Shown here piece after piece: positions 13,437 through 27,114 of a stretch of 64,000 bases of DNA. How positions within the stretch are numbered: position 1 is the stretch's first letter; every line of letters starts with the position of its first letter. The position numbers were made by a program, and so were the translations under genes. The notes below the pieces were generated by a model. That model made no database searches. It was not told the DNA's origin and was given only the letters and a program-made list of their open reading frames with translations. Source of the DNA: Synanceia verrucosa (lineage: Eukaryota; Chordata; Actinopteri; Perciformes; Synanceiidae); contig CM056556.1 of assembly GCA_029721515.1 (NCBI GenBank), forward strand, positions 6,076,501 to 6,140,500. The letters are read 5' to 3'.

Positions 13437-16400
13437 TTATATTTTCCCCCCGTTTTGACTCACCCCGTTCTGCGTCATGATTTTGCTCCCTACCCAGCCC
13501 AACCCGGAATGTTAATCAGCAGAAAGCTGCTTTAGATTTACAAGGGGGAGTTTGGATCCAGTTCTTTGAAAAGTCAAACTCCTAAGTCCATCAATCAAAG
13601 CTTCTTGTCGGGCTGTGAGAGCAAGAGTTTATATGTGAATGAAGAGGTTGAGAAGTTGTTTATTTAAAAGTGAAGAACCTGGGACTATCTGTGGAGGTCA
13701 CTCTGGTGAAAGGCAGCATGGTGTTAATTAATATCTGTGAATAATGTGTGAATGAGTGCTCAATTTAGCTCGTCAGAGAGGAGAAGGAGTTAGAAAGAGC
13801 AGTCGATGACGTTCACTCTAACAAGTACTTGATGAGTCACAGATCAGACAGGAGCTGAAGTGATAATGAATCAGTGCCACAGATGCAGGAGTGTCCACTG
13901 ATTGGTTTATTCCAGTCTTTATCTTGACATCATTTCATTCGTCTTTGGGGAAAAAAAAAATAATGAGCAAGCATGAATGAAATGCACACTGTCATGTTTT
14001 TAAGAAAAATGAGAAAATAATGCATGATGTCGCTAAAACAGTGGAGTCCCTCACGTTTAATTCATTGAATTTTAGACCCCCCCTTACCTGGAATTTACGT
14101 GCAAGAGATAAAAACGGACAAAATACAGTATGCATTTGTAAAAATGGTGAATAAATGAAGTTCTCAGCTCACAACGTATTTAACCCACATTTCTGCACTG
14201 TTACACACACTGACCTCCCCAAAAAGTTTCACGCTTATGAATTTCTGCCCAGTTGGTACAAATATTGCTCATTTAGTGCTCGATGAGTTTTCAGTTGTTC
14301 ATTTTTTAGCTCAAGTCTAAAACTACTTAATTACAGAGTGAAAAAGCTTAGCATCTCATCTGGCTAGCACCAAGTGGTCACAGTTCATGTTTATTTGGCG
14401 GTTAAGTGGTTTGAAACATCCATCACAGCACACCCTCGAAAGTCAGAAGTGTTTTTAGGCATCTGAGAGCGATCCGCAAGGCCAACTGGTCAGTCAAACT
14501 TTATATGGAGTTTCCTCATTTGAAACGAATATGAAACGGGGTCTCGAGTGCTGTGATTTACTGACTTTAATGCGTGTTTGCGTGTGTTGCTGACAAGTTC
14601 AGGTTCAGGCCTTTCCTCAATGAGCATGTTGTCTGCTATCCAGACTGACTGGCTCTCTGTTCTCACTCTCCAGAGGCTCCAGCTGAGAGAAAATGAGCTG
14701 ATCACACAGACAGAATGGGAGCAATTAGTGCAAACACACACTCATGTACACACTGTGTGCGTCTTTGGCCAGCCTGCTGCCCATAGTGTTGTTTGTCAGG
14801 GAACTGAATAGAGGGCAGCTTGTTCTTTAAAGGGTGGTTAACTGTTTCTTTTTAAAACGGTCAAATGAAACAGCCAACTCTTGATCTGTCCCAACCAATA
14901 AGGTCCCATCTTAACCGGGCATAGTGACAGTTTAAAGAGGAATTATTATTCTAAATTGCATTATTTGCCACCATTATATTTTCTTCCCTGAGTTTTTATT
15001 TGTCAAACACTTCACCTTTTGGCACTGTTTTAGGTGGTGACATCATCTGAAAAGCAAAAGTGGATTTGATTATGAGCGGGTGGGTTTGAGGTTTGTTTAT
15101 GTGGATGTGTTATTGCAGGCTGTGCGTAATATCCGTCGCCCTGTGTCAGAAGAAATACAAAACCAGCCCACATATAGCGTATAGTGTATTTCCAGCCATA
15201 CAATAAGCCAGAGAAACCTATAAAACCTAGTCATCCAATAATGGAGCTATACTGTCCCTTTGCTGCGCGTTATGTGAAGTGGCGTCACATATGGAAACGG
15301 GGGAATGTTGAATGAGACTAGATAGCCACAGGCACCGCAGTTGGCCTGGAATGTAAAATATAAAACATGATTAGAGAGAGAGTAAAGGAGGGGGAGGAGA
15401 AGGGGGGAGAACGCTGAAGTCATGTTTAGGATTAGGGTTAGTTGTGTAGAAGAGCTTATGGCAATATTTTTCAGGGCTGTGGGAAGCCAAAGCCATCTTG
15501 AATCCTTCCACTCTTAATTCATCTGTGTTCAACCTTTACAGAAAGAAAGCATTATTTTTGACTACAAAAGGGGTGATGACTGCATGTGATTTCAGATGAT
15601 CGTTAATGAGGCCTATTTACATTACTTTGAGCTTCCTCAAAGATTTCCTCAAGACCATTTCAGATGATCCTGCCTGTTAAATCCATGTGACCACGTAACC
15701 CAAAGGCAAATATCCATGTGAGTGGACAATAAAGATGTCTGTTCTATTCAAACAGCTTTATATTCCATGAGATTCACAGTGTAATATTTTCAATATTACA
15801 AACCTTTCATGTCAGAGTTTTGAACACAGCGTGCTTCCCAGGGTTTCAGGATATGCTGTGTGGAGATTCAGATGTAATCTCTGTGGCTTTGCACGCTGGG
15901 ATTCAAGACTTCTAACTGTGGACAGATCCAAAAGTCTTACTTAAAGCCCGTGGGCAGGAACTAAATTTAACTTTGAATTATTTTTTGTAACTTTCAAATC
16001 TTAGTTTTAACCTTCTTTTGTGTTCTTCTTTGTGTTTTCACTTCCTGGAAACATCTTTACAAACCAGAAGCTTAATGAACGGCTAGCACATCAGGCCTTT
16101 TTAACCCTACATGTGATTCCTTCCCATTCACCAAATGTAAGAACTTTCCTATCTTTGCAACAGAGCTTTCGTGTCTTGCACTGATTCTCACCCAGTGACT
16201 TAGGAAAGCGCCTTTTTTACACAGCTGATAAGGTCACTTCCTCTTTTAGCCCCAGCTGAGCGCCACCTCTGACCCGTGACCCCTTGCATTCAGGGGTCAC
16301 CAGAAGTGTCGGGGGACATCCACCAGACCCCACTCCACTTGTCTGTCATGATCTGGTATCAGGTTCTAACAGACACGTGTGTGTGTGTGTTTGTTTATTC

Positions 16401-17285
16401 GTGTGGTTGTGTGAGTGAGATCAGTAACTGTGATGCCTTTTAAATCTTCTTACATCTCAAATCTCTCACACAAATATTCCAGTGAAAGGTAAAGTAGACC
16501 GGTAGCAGCTTCAGCTTATGAATGCTTCTCTGTCTGCCTTCAAATCCACATAGGTAGTTTTTATTTTGAAAGGCATGCTTATAGGCTAACTTGTCAAATG
16601 AATGATTATTTTTAGCCCAAATACTAATAGACCACTTTAGGTTTCTAAATGCCCCTCTGTCCCACTTGAATACTGTTTAGATAAGGAACGCAATGAGGGT
16701 CCACCAAGAGCATGTAAACATGTGGGTATTTTTAACTCTGTTTTCTGAATGAAGCTTATCCCTCCACAGAGAGACATGCACATACAATAATGCTCATTCA
16801 TCATTCTCCCTGTTATCCTCTCAGAGCTCCAACAGACGACCTGTGTGTGGGACACAATCCCTAAGAAACGGTGGGAAGAATGTGGTGTGAGTGTTTCGGA
16901 TGTGTAAAAAACAGGTGTTTTGGTGCCTTTAAGTGTGGAAAACAAGAGGCCAGGCCTTTGAGTGAAACATCACATCTGGCCTGTAGATTCCACCGACATG
17001 AAAAGTGTTGAGTGCAATGCACTCTCTGAAAGACAGAGGAGATCAGGATACTGTGGGGGTGATGACACACCCAACTGTCTAGTTCTGTCCAACACTGCGC
17101 TATTGTGTGAGTGTCCACCCTCCAGCCTCCACACAGGGACTGGCGTGCAGCTTCCTGGCCTAAAATCAGAGCCCCGTTCTGGGCAGGGGAAGTGTCTTTG
17201 AAGCCCCCTTTCCCTGACTCTCTGATCCATCCACCCTGTAATGAATGAAGAGGCTGTTAAAGGAGACAAGGCAGGTGCTCACTTC

Positions 17286-17312
17286 TGTGTGTGTGTGTGT
17301 GTGTGTGTGTGT
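17286..17312. repeat. GT microsatellite
   Basis: An uninterrupted tract of about 13 GT units upstream of the hAT-like element at 17592. Confidence 0.95.
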
Positions 17313-17591
17313 CTCCTGAGACTTGAGGTTTTCTCTCACCTTACTGAGAGCATGCACCAGGACTAAAGCTGATCATGTCCTTCTGTATTACACACACTTG
17401 ACAGTAGACAAAACAAATGAGCACACACAGACCAATTATGGTCCAAGCATGCTGTTTTATCAGGGCTGAGCTGGTGGAAACACAAATGAAACTAAATAGT
17501 GTGACAGAATGTGGCAGCACACAAAGAACCTTTCAAGGCCTGGCTCACGTTAACAGAAAACTGTTTATTGTTATGAGCTAGTAGCTTCATG

Positions 17592-18250
17592 CAGTGGCGT
17601 CATTAGGCCTATTTTGAGGGGGGGGGCTGAAGCCTCCCAAAACATTCTTAAGCCTCCCTAAATAATTTGGTGATTTTTTTTTAAAATATTTGATCGTCAC
17701 ATTCTGTGTGAAAGCATTCATGACAAAAAAACAGTACAAAGAAATATATTAATGTGCGAATTAATTACACCAAAAACACTTTATTCTTAGACTTACATCA
17801 ATAAAATAGGTTTAAGAAATGTTTAAAAAAAAAGATCGAGTGCACCTGATGGCAGGTGTCATTTGGCATATTCTTCTTAAGCCCCCTTAAATAATTTGGT
17901 GTTGTTTTATTTCCTTTTTTTATTTTTTATTTTTTATTTTTTTTTAAAAGAACAGAAAAATTCAACATAAAGTGGCCACAATATGAGTTTAACTAAAGAA
18001 TCATAAACCTTGCATTATTTATAAATCCTTTAAATACAGTCCCCCTCCCCCCATGGCCTGATTATTGAAAAATGTGTGCTTAAGTGCCCCCTTTGGAGGC
18101 AAAAACATGCACTAAAGTGCCCACTTACAAGGCAAAAACACGCGCTCAGCTAAACTGCCCTCTTGGCTTTTTAAAACATGATAAACCTCAACTCCTCCCT
18201 CTCACCTGGGAGCTAAGCCCCCCCGTCCTTAAAACGTAGCGACGCCCCTG
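17592..18250. mobile_element. hAT-like non-autonomous element (659 bp) with 8-bp duplication
   Basis: Flanked by perfect 8-bp duplications gcttcatg (17584-17591 and 18251-18258). The left terminus cagtggcgtcattagg and the reverse complement of the right terminus caggggcgtcgctacg form an imperfect inverted repeat of the CAGKGGCGTC type seen in hAT elements. The interior shows two direct duplications: an 'aagcc(t/c)cc(c/t)taaataatttggtg' motif near 17651 and 17879, and an 'aagtgccc...aggcaaaaacaygc' motif near 18084 and 18115. No transposase is encoded. Confidence 0.9.
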
Positions 18251-20303
18251 GCTTCATGACTAATATTTTTTTGATGTGTAACTGTTGCACATTTGCTCTC
18301 TTTTCTCCTGATGTCATACTTGAAGTGACTAAAATGATCCTTGAGGGAAATGTTTTTGAAATGTCACTGATTCAAATGAATATAATATTTAGCCATAAAA
18401 GCTTTGCATAGTGAAGAATCAAAATGGGAAGCAAACCCAACGCAAGTTGACTCGCTGTGTGAGGTTTTGTCATGGTGAGAGCTGTTATTTCTGGCCTGGA
18501 ATTAAAGCTGAAACGAAAATATATTGCAAATATTCACTGAAAAAGTAGGCATGATAAGCAGTAATGTCCTCCAAAGCTGAGATACTTTCGACCTCATTGC
18601 TGATACCAAATGCGTGCAAAAACCCCCACAAAAGTCAAGTAGAGCAAATTATCACATTGGGAGATAACATAAGCCATTACAAGAGCTCCAAAGAATGTGG
18701 GAAAGCAGTGATGTATTCTCTAACCTAAAAGTGTTTGCTGCCATAGTGGGTCACAGTTCAAAGTTGTTAGGAATTCCTGACAATAAATTGAAAGTTGATT
18801 TGACGGTAATATTACTGAAGTGATGTGACTCATTAGAGGCTTAATCAAGAGTGCCAGGCCAGCTGGACAAAATTTCAAATAGTTTCAGCATTTTAAAAAG
18901 TCATTTTTCTGACCTTGTTGCAGCAGTTCGTCTAACATTATCGTGAGTGATAGCTTGGCCGAGCTAGGGGGAGCTGTAATGGTTTTGAGAGAGAGTTTGG
19001 ATGGGATGGGGACTGCCACAGGCTTTGTGGTGAGTTTCAGCTGTGATTTGTAGCTGAAATTCCCACATGACATTTGCAGGGTCAACCTCAGACATGGAAC
19101 CATAACGGCCGCAAAAGAATGAATCCCTTGTGCCACTTGTCTTCCCCCTCCTCACCCAGGCTCAGATATTCCTGTCTTCACCCCCCATCCCTCCTCAGTT
19201 ATATCCTCCTTCTGCGTGACTCGTTTGTCTTCCACCAGCTCCACAAACCTTCCTCCTCTCAGCCTCCACTATCATCCCTTCCTCTTTGTCTTCTCCTCAG
19301 CCAGAGAAAAATGATGCACACAGTACTGGGGCTGCCGGTGCTCGTGACATTAGTGGTGGCGGTGGGGACAGGCACTGCTTGAATTGAGGACCTCCATCAG
19401 GCCTGATGACGCAGGCTGGGGTTCAGCGGTGAAGCGAGCAACGGGGTGGGACTGTGGGAAGTACTGAGAGTTTCGTGGTTTGCGAATATTTGCTACAGCT
19501 TTGAAAGAATCAGTTGAAACTATATTAACATTTCTAAAGATGTTGCTTTTGTTCAAGACATGGTTATTTTAGGCCTGCTAGAGATTATTCTGTAAAAGTA
19601 CACAAAACTTCAGATTACAGCAGAATACAAGAAGCAAAACGAGGAGAGGTGTGCTTTAATGGTTGCTGAATGCATTTTTAAGTGTTTATTCTTCATTATT
19701 CTGGTTTAATTAGTCCTCCAGGAATTGTTAGATTTCTATTTTTTCCATTTCATATCTTTTATGCAACAAGGTAGATCTTGGAGACCGGAGCAACAGCAAC
19801 ATGACGTTCTTTGTGAGTCACACACCTGCCGACATATTCATTTTTTCCACACTCCCTCGCTCACACCAATGAGACAGAATGTCTCTGAATGGCTTTGAAT
19901 CCTCAGGAGACATGAGTCTCTCTGACCTAAGTTTGAATCAAGACATTTGTGAATGAGGTATTCACATTACATGTCACATACAGTAACACCTACTCTGGCA
20001 TGGAGACCACTGTAGTTATGGTGGTCATAAAACATGGTGGTGTATACGCAGTGAGGCGGTTAAGGGGGGTATGCAGAACATGGAAAAGTTAACTCAATAA
20101 TGTGTGAGGTCTCTTGAGAATGGAGCTATGACCATGAAAAAAACCCTGTGTAAAAAGATAGTCTAAGGCCTTTACAGATTAATGAAAAAAGGATCCTTAC
20201 AAGGTCTTGCAAAAATGTTAGAACTCCAGGTGCGTCTTCCACATTTATATGTTTTCACTGCTGCAATAATAGCAAATAAAAAGCGCTCATCTTAAAGGTG
20301 AAG

Positions 20304-20766
20304 TGCCGTTTTTTACAAATTGGGCATTATTTCTGCGATTAAAATACTGTCATTTACTCACCCATATCACTTTGGAGTCATTTGGAGTACTTCTGATGAT
20401 TTTGGATTTGATGATATCCATTTAACAGGAGTGAATGGGGCACTAAAATGCAGCCAGTAAATGACACAAACTTGACCATTTCTTAATTAACAGACATTTA
20501 ATAAGATGGGTTACACTATTACTATAGGCACTGTGAAGGCCACATAGGTAGGCACTAGGGGTCTTTAGTAAACTATGATACACAGGAAATCGAGTCTGTT
20601 TACAGATTGAATTTTCTGAAGTTACGGACAACTCCTGACTCAAATGAGAATAGTAATAGTGTAACCCATCTTATTAAACGTCTGTTATTTGAGAAATGGT
20701 CAAGTTTGTGTCATTTACTGGCTGCATTTTATCCCAGAAATAATGTGCAATTTGTTAAAAAAAATA
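20304..20766. mobile_element. foldback element with 76-base inverted arms
   Basis: The stretch 20450-20525 is nearly the exact reverse complement of 20650-20725, separated by a 124-base loop. Outer segments (about 20304-20340 and 20731-20766) also pair. The left arm carries an extra segment of about 110 bases (20341-20449) between inner and outer pairing blocks, bounded by short 'taaaat' repeats. No protein frame and no clear target-site duplication were found, so the superfamily is unassigned. An RNA from this region would form a long hairpin. Confidence 0.75.
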
Positions 20767-22587
20767 TTACCAAAATACCTGAAGCGAGGTGAGTTGATGA
20801 GTATGTGTGTGCTTGTGTGGATGTGTTGTAGCTTGTGTACAGTGTGGTTTTCTGATGCACATGTTCTTTGTAGCAGTGCTACTCTGCTAGAGGCAGCCTT
20901 TTCATTGTGTTGTAAGGGAACGAGGAGTCAGCACATATTATACAAGTCAGATGTGCAGAGAAAGTACGAGAGAGAGAGTTGGGGGGTTGACTAGATTCCC
21001 TTCGGCAGCATAACTCTGCCAGGGTGAAATTTTGAATTCTGTCAGTGTTTTTCATTTCAGAAGGACTACTGTGAACTCAGGAAGTCACCATAGCATTTGC
21101 CTCATCGTTCAGTTACTATTTCACCCTCTTTATACAACAGTTGATATACAGACTGGATTACGTTTACATTCAGCACATCTGATTTAATACTGTACCTGTT
21201 TTGTATATTACCCTTTTATTGTGAAATACTACATGTGCACAGTTTACACCATGTTGCAAATTAAGCTGTGATGGCTGCTGCTGTGTGCATGACAAAGCAG
21301 CGTGTTTGTGCAGCAAGGTGATCTGTTCAACAGAGCCCTCCCTCTGGGACTTAAAATGAACAAATCCTCCAGTTCAGACAAGACAGCTGAGGTTATGTTG
21401 CTGCAACATACCATATTCCCAGCTCACACTTATTTTGCAACATGATATTCAGTAACAGTGCTGATATCACAGTTGCGGTTTATATAGCATTTCATAATCT
21501 CCACCTCCGCCCTTGCTTGTGGGAGATCTGGCTAAGTTATAATTGCCACTCTCAAATAACCTCTGCTGAGCTTCGTGTGCGTACTTGTAGTTGAGTGAAA
21601 AACTAGATGCCTAATATAGAACAGAAGTTTTTAACCTGAAGGTGGCATACTTTTGATGTATATTCTGGAAATCAGCTTTGGGCACAGCACAAAGATATTT
21701 ACAGGCAAAATATGGTGGTATATTCTGTGAAATGGTTTAATGATGAAGCACTGGTTTAAAATAGTCGGTCCTTTGCACTTATGAGTAGATTGAATTGACA
21801 ATCTGCTCTTGTGTCATGGGGTGAGATGATTCTTTTTTTAACACATCAGCCAATTGTCCAGTAGAGGACACCGCTTGCCGGAAGCACATGGGAATGTCAT
21901 TTTAGGGATGGCAGCCCATCCCTCCCCTTTTGGGAGAGTAGTGTGAGTTTGAGACGGGGAGGCTTTTTTTCCCCTCAGGCTTTGTAAATAAATCATAAAA
22001 CTTGCCCCCGATCATCTTTCCTCTTTTCCATTTCTACTCTCTATCCCCAGCCATCACCCACTCATTTCCTCTGGCTTGGCAGAGAGCTCTCTCCTGCAAC
22101 CGAAGCCAAAATAAAGGTTAACTTTTGGGCAGCTTACTGTCTTTTCCCAGCTTGACTAGCTGCACAGTAGCTAACAACATACTGTGGTTCTTACACAACC
22201 ACATATTGCTCCAGACAAAGCTAATGAGGGAGTGGGAGCTAACAGCCAGCAGAGAGATGCTAAGAGGCAGGAAAGAGCACTCTTTCCTCTCATCACAGTT
22301 TCTATCCATTTTACTTTGGCTTTTGAAAGACTGACGTCTCCCATCAGTTAGTGTGACAACCAGCTGTCATGTAGAATAAAAGAGCAAACCTGGATTTTCA
22401 TTGCTACATGCCATAATCTGTTTGTTAGTTTTATGACGGGTGGTAAGTGATACTGCTTTGACTGATCACCATATGTTCTCCTTTAACGGTATGCATCCAG
22501 TGTCTGGCTGTCTGAGTCTCCAGAGGGTTCAGTCAGAGAGGAAATGCCACACATGCCCTACATTGATTGTAGTCACAGTACACCACC

Positions 22588-22938
22588 ATGATAGTAGAGA
22601 AGGAGGTTCACTTTTTGTTTTGCTGTCCTACATATGAAGATTTAGGGGACTTTCCACTAAAGTGTCCTCGATCGATGTTGAATTTTTTTGGTTGGATGAG
22701 TACGCAAAGCTTGAGTTGTGTTTTAGAAAAGGGACCTTTTTTGTGGCAGATTTTATTTTGCAGGCCGTGGAGAGAAGGCAGAATATGCTGTTTAAGGCTA
22801 AGCTATGAAATGGACTGTAATTTTGTATTGTAAGGAAGATGTTTGTGCACTGCAAGTGTATTTGGTGTCTTATAAACCCATGGGGGTTGGGCACTTTTTG
22901 TGCAAGACACAAAAATAAAGAATCAATCAATCAATCAG
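22588..22938 (+). mobile_element. 5'-truncated LINE (non-LTR retrotransposon) 3' end
   Basis: An open stretch reads EKEVHFLFCCPTYEDLGDF, which resembles the Cys/His segment (HFLF.CP.Y..LR) at the C-terminus of LINE reverse transcriptases, and runs to a stop near 22833. It is followed by a 3' tail with AATAAAG and (aatc)n repeats (22920-22937), as found at the 3' ends of several LINE clades. The fragment is short and degenerate; the clade is not assigned. Confidence 0.65.
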
Positions 22939-23245
22939 TAGATGGACTACCCTGCAAAAATGTCATCAGTGATAGAGCAGTAGAAATAATGTTGTTTTGC
23001 TTATATTGCCAAAGTTGTTAACTGTTACAGTATATTCTGGTTTTACCAAAAGGGCACATTTTCTTTTTGATAGAAGCTGTATTAAAAAAATGGCTTTATG
23101 TGTACTATCAGGGATCACATCCTACAAACTCATGCTTTCTTTCAACTTATTGGCATCCAATGCGTCAGATGGCAAGTCTGCCAATCTAGAGCCAAGACAC
23201 AAAAATCATCCATGTATCTTTTTCTGAATGTGTTAGTGAAGGATA

Positions 23246-23273
<28 letters not shown>
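23246..23273. repeat. GT microsatellite
   Basis: A pure tract of about 14 units, roughly 400 bases before the abtb2 exon at 23672. Confidence 0.95.
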
Positions 23274-23277
<4 letters not shown>

Positions 23278-23671
23278 GGAGTAAAGGTCAGACTAGTTCT
23301 GTTGATTGATGACATCCTAAATGTGAACCCATAGTCATATCAGCGTTAACTTTTCTTAGTTTGCTGGTTTCTTCTGTATACTCTCTAGAGTATATGTTGT
23401 GTAATGATTGTGATTTAAAGGGAAACTGCTTCTGATAGAGTTGGTATTATCCTAATGTCACTGTGTGCTCTGTTTATTTTCCTGAGCATATTGAGAGCCA
23501 CGCTCACTTTGCCTTGTGTGTTTATTTACCATCAGTGGTGTGACTTACATGTCAGCAGGATTATAAATCTACTATATAAAATGTGCTGGGACTTCTTGTG
23601 CAGAAGCAGTGTGGATGGAAGCGACTAACTTGGTCATAAACGCCATTCTATCTCTGCTTTTGTCTCTGTAG

Positions 23672-23821
23672 GTGTTTTGTCTCTGCCGGCTCATTTCAGT
23701 CCCTACACAGAGAACCAGCAGACGTCGGTGGACAGCAGGGAGGATGCCTATGCCCAGCTGGAGTTGAGGACGCTGGAACAGTCCCTGCTGGCTACCTGCG
23801 TGGGCAGCATTTCTGAACTCA
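23672..23821 (+). CDS. abtb2: abtb2 coding exon (exon 2 by mammalian numbering)
   Basis: The exon follows a tgtctctgtag acceptor and ends before gtgagt. It starts with the last two bases of a glycine codon and ends with the first base of a serine codon. The product contains VLSLPAHFSPY and DAYAQLELRTLEQSLLATCV, a highly conserved ABTB2 segment. A variable stretch (TENQQTSVDSRE) lies between the two conserved blocks. Window residues 1-50. Confidence 0.93.
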
Positions 23822-26800
23822 GTGAGTACACATCATTCAGCGTACTGTGTGTGGTCCTGGATCTACTTAGTGTCACAGGATTTTTCTCACATTACTTGTT
23901 TAATCTGTTGAATTCCTGTCAGCGCTTTTAACAATCATTAAGGAATAACAGTAAAACTATAAAACATTACTGTTATTACAGACAAGTAAACACTCCCAGA
24001 AATGATTGCCACACTTGACCATATTCTTAACACACCTTGTTATTCCCACACTGTTAACCGTCTCTGCCAAATAAAGGCTGTTGATTCAAACAGCCAAGTG
24101 TCAAGCAGAGATTGTAGAATTTGTTTTTTACATCAGTTTGTGAATGTGATAAGCCCCAGCATGTGTCTTGCTCTGAAAAGCATCTAATTTGTGCTCTTCT
24201 AAAAATAAGCAGTGGAGCAGTTTATTGACACTTGAAGCTCTGGGGAGTAAAGTGATGATGCTTCTGATTGCTTTTCATCCGTCTCTGGTCTGTTTTGCTA
24301 AGCAGTCTGCTTCATTATCAACACAAACTACCTGGTTCTGTGGAAACTGTTTTTCCCATTTCTAGTCAGTTAACATGGGAAAAGGCTTTTCTGTGTGTTG
24401 ACTCTTTGTAACCTGGACTTCCTCTGTTTTATAAGGCATTCCCCCTTTTTCATCTCCTCCAGACACTTACATGCTTACTAAGAAACCTTTTTTTCTGGGG
24501 CAAATTTGGCAGATTTTGTTTCACCCAAGGTGTTTGTAGGAATTGATTTCCAATCAACTTTGGTTGTTGGGGCAAATACCTTGAATTTTGGACAACTTCA
24601 ATCACAGCTCTGTTCAGTTTCCATTCCTATATATAAAATGGGTCAGGTTGAGATGGGTGTTATATTAAAATGTCTCATTCAAGGATGGAAAGTGTAATTT
24701 TTTTGAGGGGTGGGGGACCTCCCTGCAACTTTTTTTCCCCACCCATAACATTTTGAATGATTGGATTGTATTTCTTTAAATATTTCCAGTTCTAGATGTC
24801 CATGTTTCATACACAGGGCTGGCAAACAGAGTGGCAGACAGTTATACTGTACTCTACTGTACATATGGTTTATTTAGACTGGAGACTGCTGGAGTTGGCA
24901 GATGATGGAAAGCTGGAATCAGTTCATTAAAATGTAAGAAAAAGACAGGAGGGTAAGAAGAGTGGAAGGTGGAGGTGGGAAAGGTAGGGGATGAAGTTTA
25001 AGGAAGGAGCACATGTTTATTAAAGCAGGGTTGTGTCGTGGGGGTTAGGGGGGTGTCAGGGGAAATGATGGAAAGGTAGAAAGGTGAAGCGTGAGGTTGT
25101 AAGTGCAGGGAAAGGGAGGGAGGGATGAATATTAGTGTTTAAGAGAGCCAGGATAAGTTTCCTTCTCCAAATGAGCTAACACTCTGCCATTTGTTCCTCC
25201 AGCACAAGGCCACGTTCATACACTGCCGTCGTTAGCGTGAGGCATTAAGAAAGCGTACGCACACTCTGAAACACAGACACACTCTTTCTCTCGCTTGCTC
25301 AGTGGCCTCTTTGTGCCACATGACTGTGGTGGTGTGAAGCTGGGCTGTTCTGGGCAGGGCTGGCATCCTTCAGACTCATTCGCACCTACCTACACACACA
25401 GGCATGTGTTCAACGATACGCATACACACAACAAAAACACAGAGGGTTTGGAGCAATGATCTGAGCCCAAGAGACCAGGAAGACACAGGAGCATCTGTGC
25501 TGGATCTCTAGACTGGATTTAACCAGACACAGCATACAGAAACATGGTGGATAATGGATGGCAGGGTACTGGACATTTCAGCCAAATATCCAAAGTACCA
25601 GCAATATATCAGCTCTGAAAGTTGTGTTCACACACACGTTTGAATGTTCATTTTCAGCTGTGGTGGCTTTTCCAGCTAAGGGAAACATGAATATTTGGCC
25701 ATCCAGTTAAGTAAGGGAAATATTAAAGATCAGGATCGGACAAATCCAACTTGAATGAGCTTTGTGCTAAAGCCTACAAAGCAAATTAGAAATCTGAGGT
25801 TGCATAGAGTCCAGATTAAAAAGTGCTTGAGTGCTTGTGTGTACTGAATTGACTGAGAATGTAGTCGACAATTATTGTATTCTTTGAAACATTTTATTGT
25901 CTTGCAACTTTGCCCTAAGTGACACATTTAGTTAGTGTAGAGGCATGTCGTAGTTTATTGACTTCCAAGCTACCACAAAGACTCCAGTACAAGCTGTAAT
26001 CTAAGAATGAAGTATTTCATATCCTTCTGACCCCTGTAGATTGGTTAAGCCTCGGGGCACAATATGGGCTGGAAAGCCAGGGAGAGGCTCTCCATCTTAG
26101 GCAGGAATTCCTAGGAGACCTCCTGGAGGGACTGCTGGTTGTGGTTACCACAAAGGAGGCCCTTCAGCTTGAAGTGGGGTCTGTTTTGGGAGGGCCACCC
26201 CATTCAAACCCCCCTCGAAGTACCCCAATCCCTTCAGACACACACATACACGCTCACACTGCTGGCCTTGGCCCCTAGGCAGCCTCCCACTCACAGTAAT
26301 CTGGTTGGAAATTAATCCAGGGGTAATTGTGTTAAATGAGCGTTACACGATCCCAGTTCAACCTGGCCTCCCTCCCTCTGCCCCTTCTCCACATCCTCTC
26401 CCTGTGACAACTGATATTTTGTCTCTGCACTACACTCCTACTACGACTCCAGTGGTCACGCACTTGGATATCTCCTCTCCTTGCTGCCCTGTGCCCTCTT
26501 TTGTACATCCAGTAATCTGTATTGGCCTTCATTGAAGTGCATGTAGTTGTCCACGTATTGGGTGGATGGATCCTCTGATAAGCTGCATTTCTTTTTTCTC
26601 AGAACAGCAAGTGGTAATCAAGGCAACTTTATGATTGTTTTACAAGACCACGTCTTTACCTCGCTTTTATCATGTGACTAAGTCACCTTTCCAGGCTGAG
26701 TGCAATGTTTGAAACACATCAATACAGAAACAGTTGATCAGTTCATTAGAGCCTGTGATCAAATGTCTGTTAGCCCATTAACTCCTCCAGTGATTAAAGA

Positions 26801-27114
26801 CGAATGGCTGTTTAGACCGTCTGGCTGTGCTTACTGATAATGACGCCGCTAATGGCAAATACCACTGGAGACATGGAGGGAGAGTAATGAGAGTAAAGGA
26901 GGGTTGAATACAAGTGGTTTAGGAAAAGGGGAAATCCAGTTGGATTAGTAGACCACAGGGTTTTTTCTGAGCACTTGGAACTCTTTTCCTAGTTTTCTGT
27001 GCCACTTGTGTTTTTTGATACTGTATTAGCAAACTCAATAAATGAAGTGACCAAGCTTCATGTAATGTAAAGTATTAAATCTGAACTCTGATCTTTCCTT
27101 TTCTTTTGTTCCAG
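23822..27114 (+). other. abtb2: abtb2 intron 2 (3.3 kb), no gene recognised
   Basis: The intron opens with gtgagt and closes with tgttccag. It holds a purine-rich tract (about 24905-25130) and several short CA-rich stretches. I recognise no transposon with definable ends and no coding sequence. Confidence 0.8.

Larger units (their letters stand above)
1..23671 (+). other. abtb2: abtb2 intron 1 (3' part); no coding sequence recognised
   Basis: The first abtb2 exon seen here begins at 23672 in the middle of a glycine codon, so an upstream coding exon must exist. In mammalian ABTB2 that exon is large (roughly 300 codons, starting MAGTYSSTLKTLED) and would be obvious as a long open frame. No + strand frame in this stretch exceeds about 140 codons and none resembles the ABTB2 N-terminus, so the exon probably lies to the left of the window. 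The stretch holds CA/GT microsatellites, two hAT-like elements, a Tc1/mariner-like element, a foldback element and a LINE fragment, all listed separately. I saw no convincing gene of another family on either strand. Non-coding regulatory elements may be present but cannot be identified from one sequence. Confidence 0.7.

Noticed and set aside
19311..19382. Tiny signal-peptide-like frame (MMHTVLGLPVLVTLVVAVGT...)
   Set aside because: It is only 23 residues long, with no splice context or homologue recognised; hydrophobic chance frames of this size are expected.
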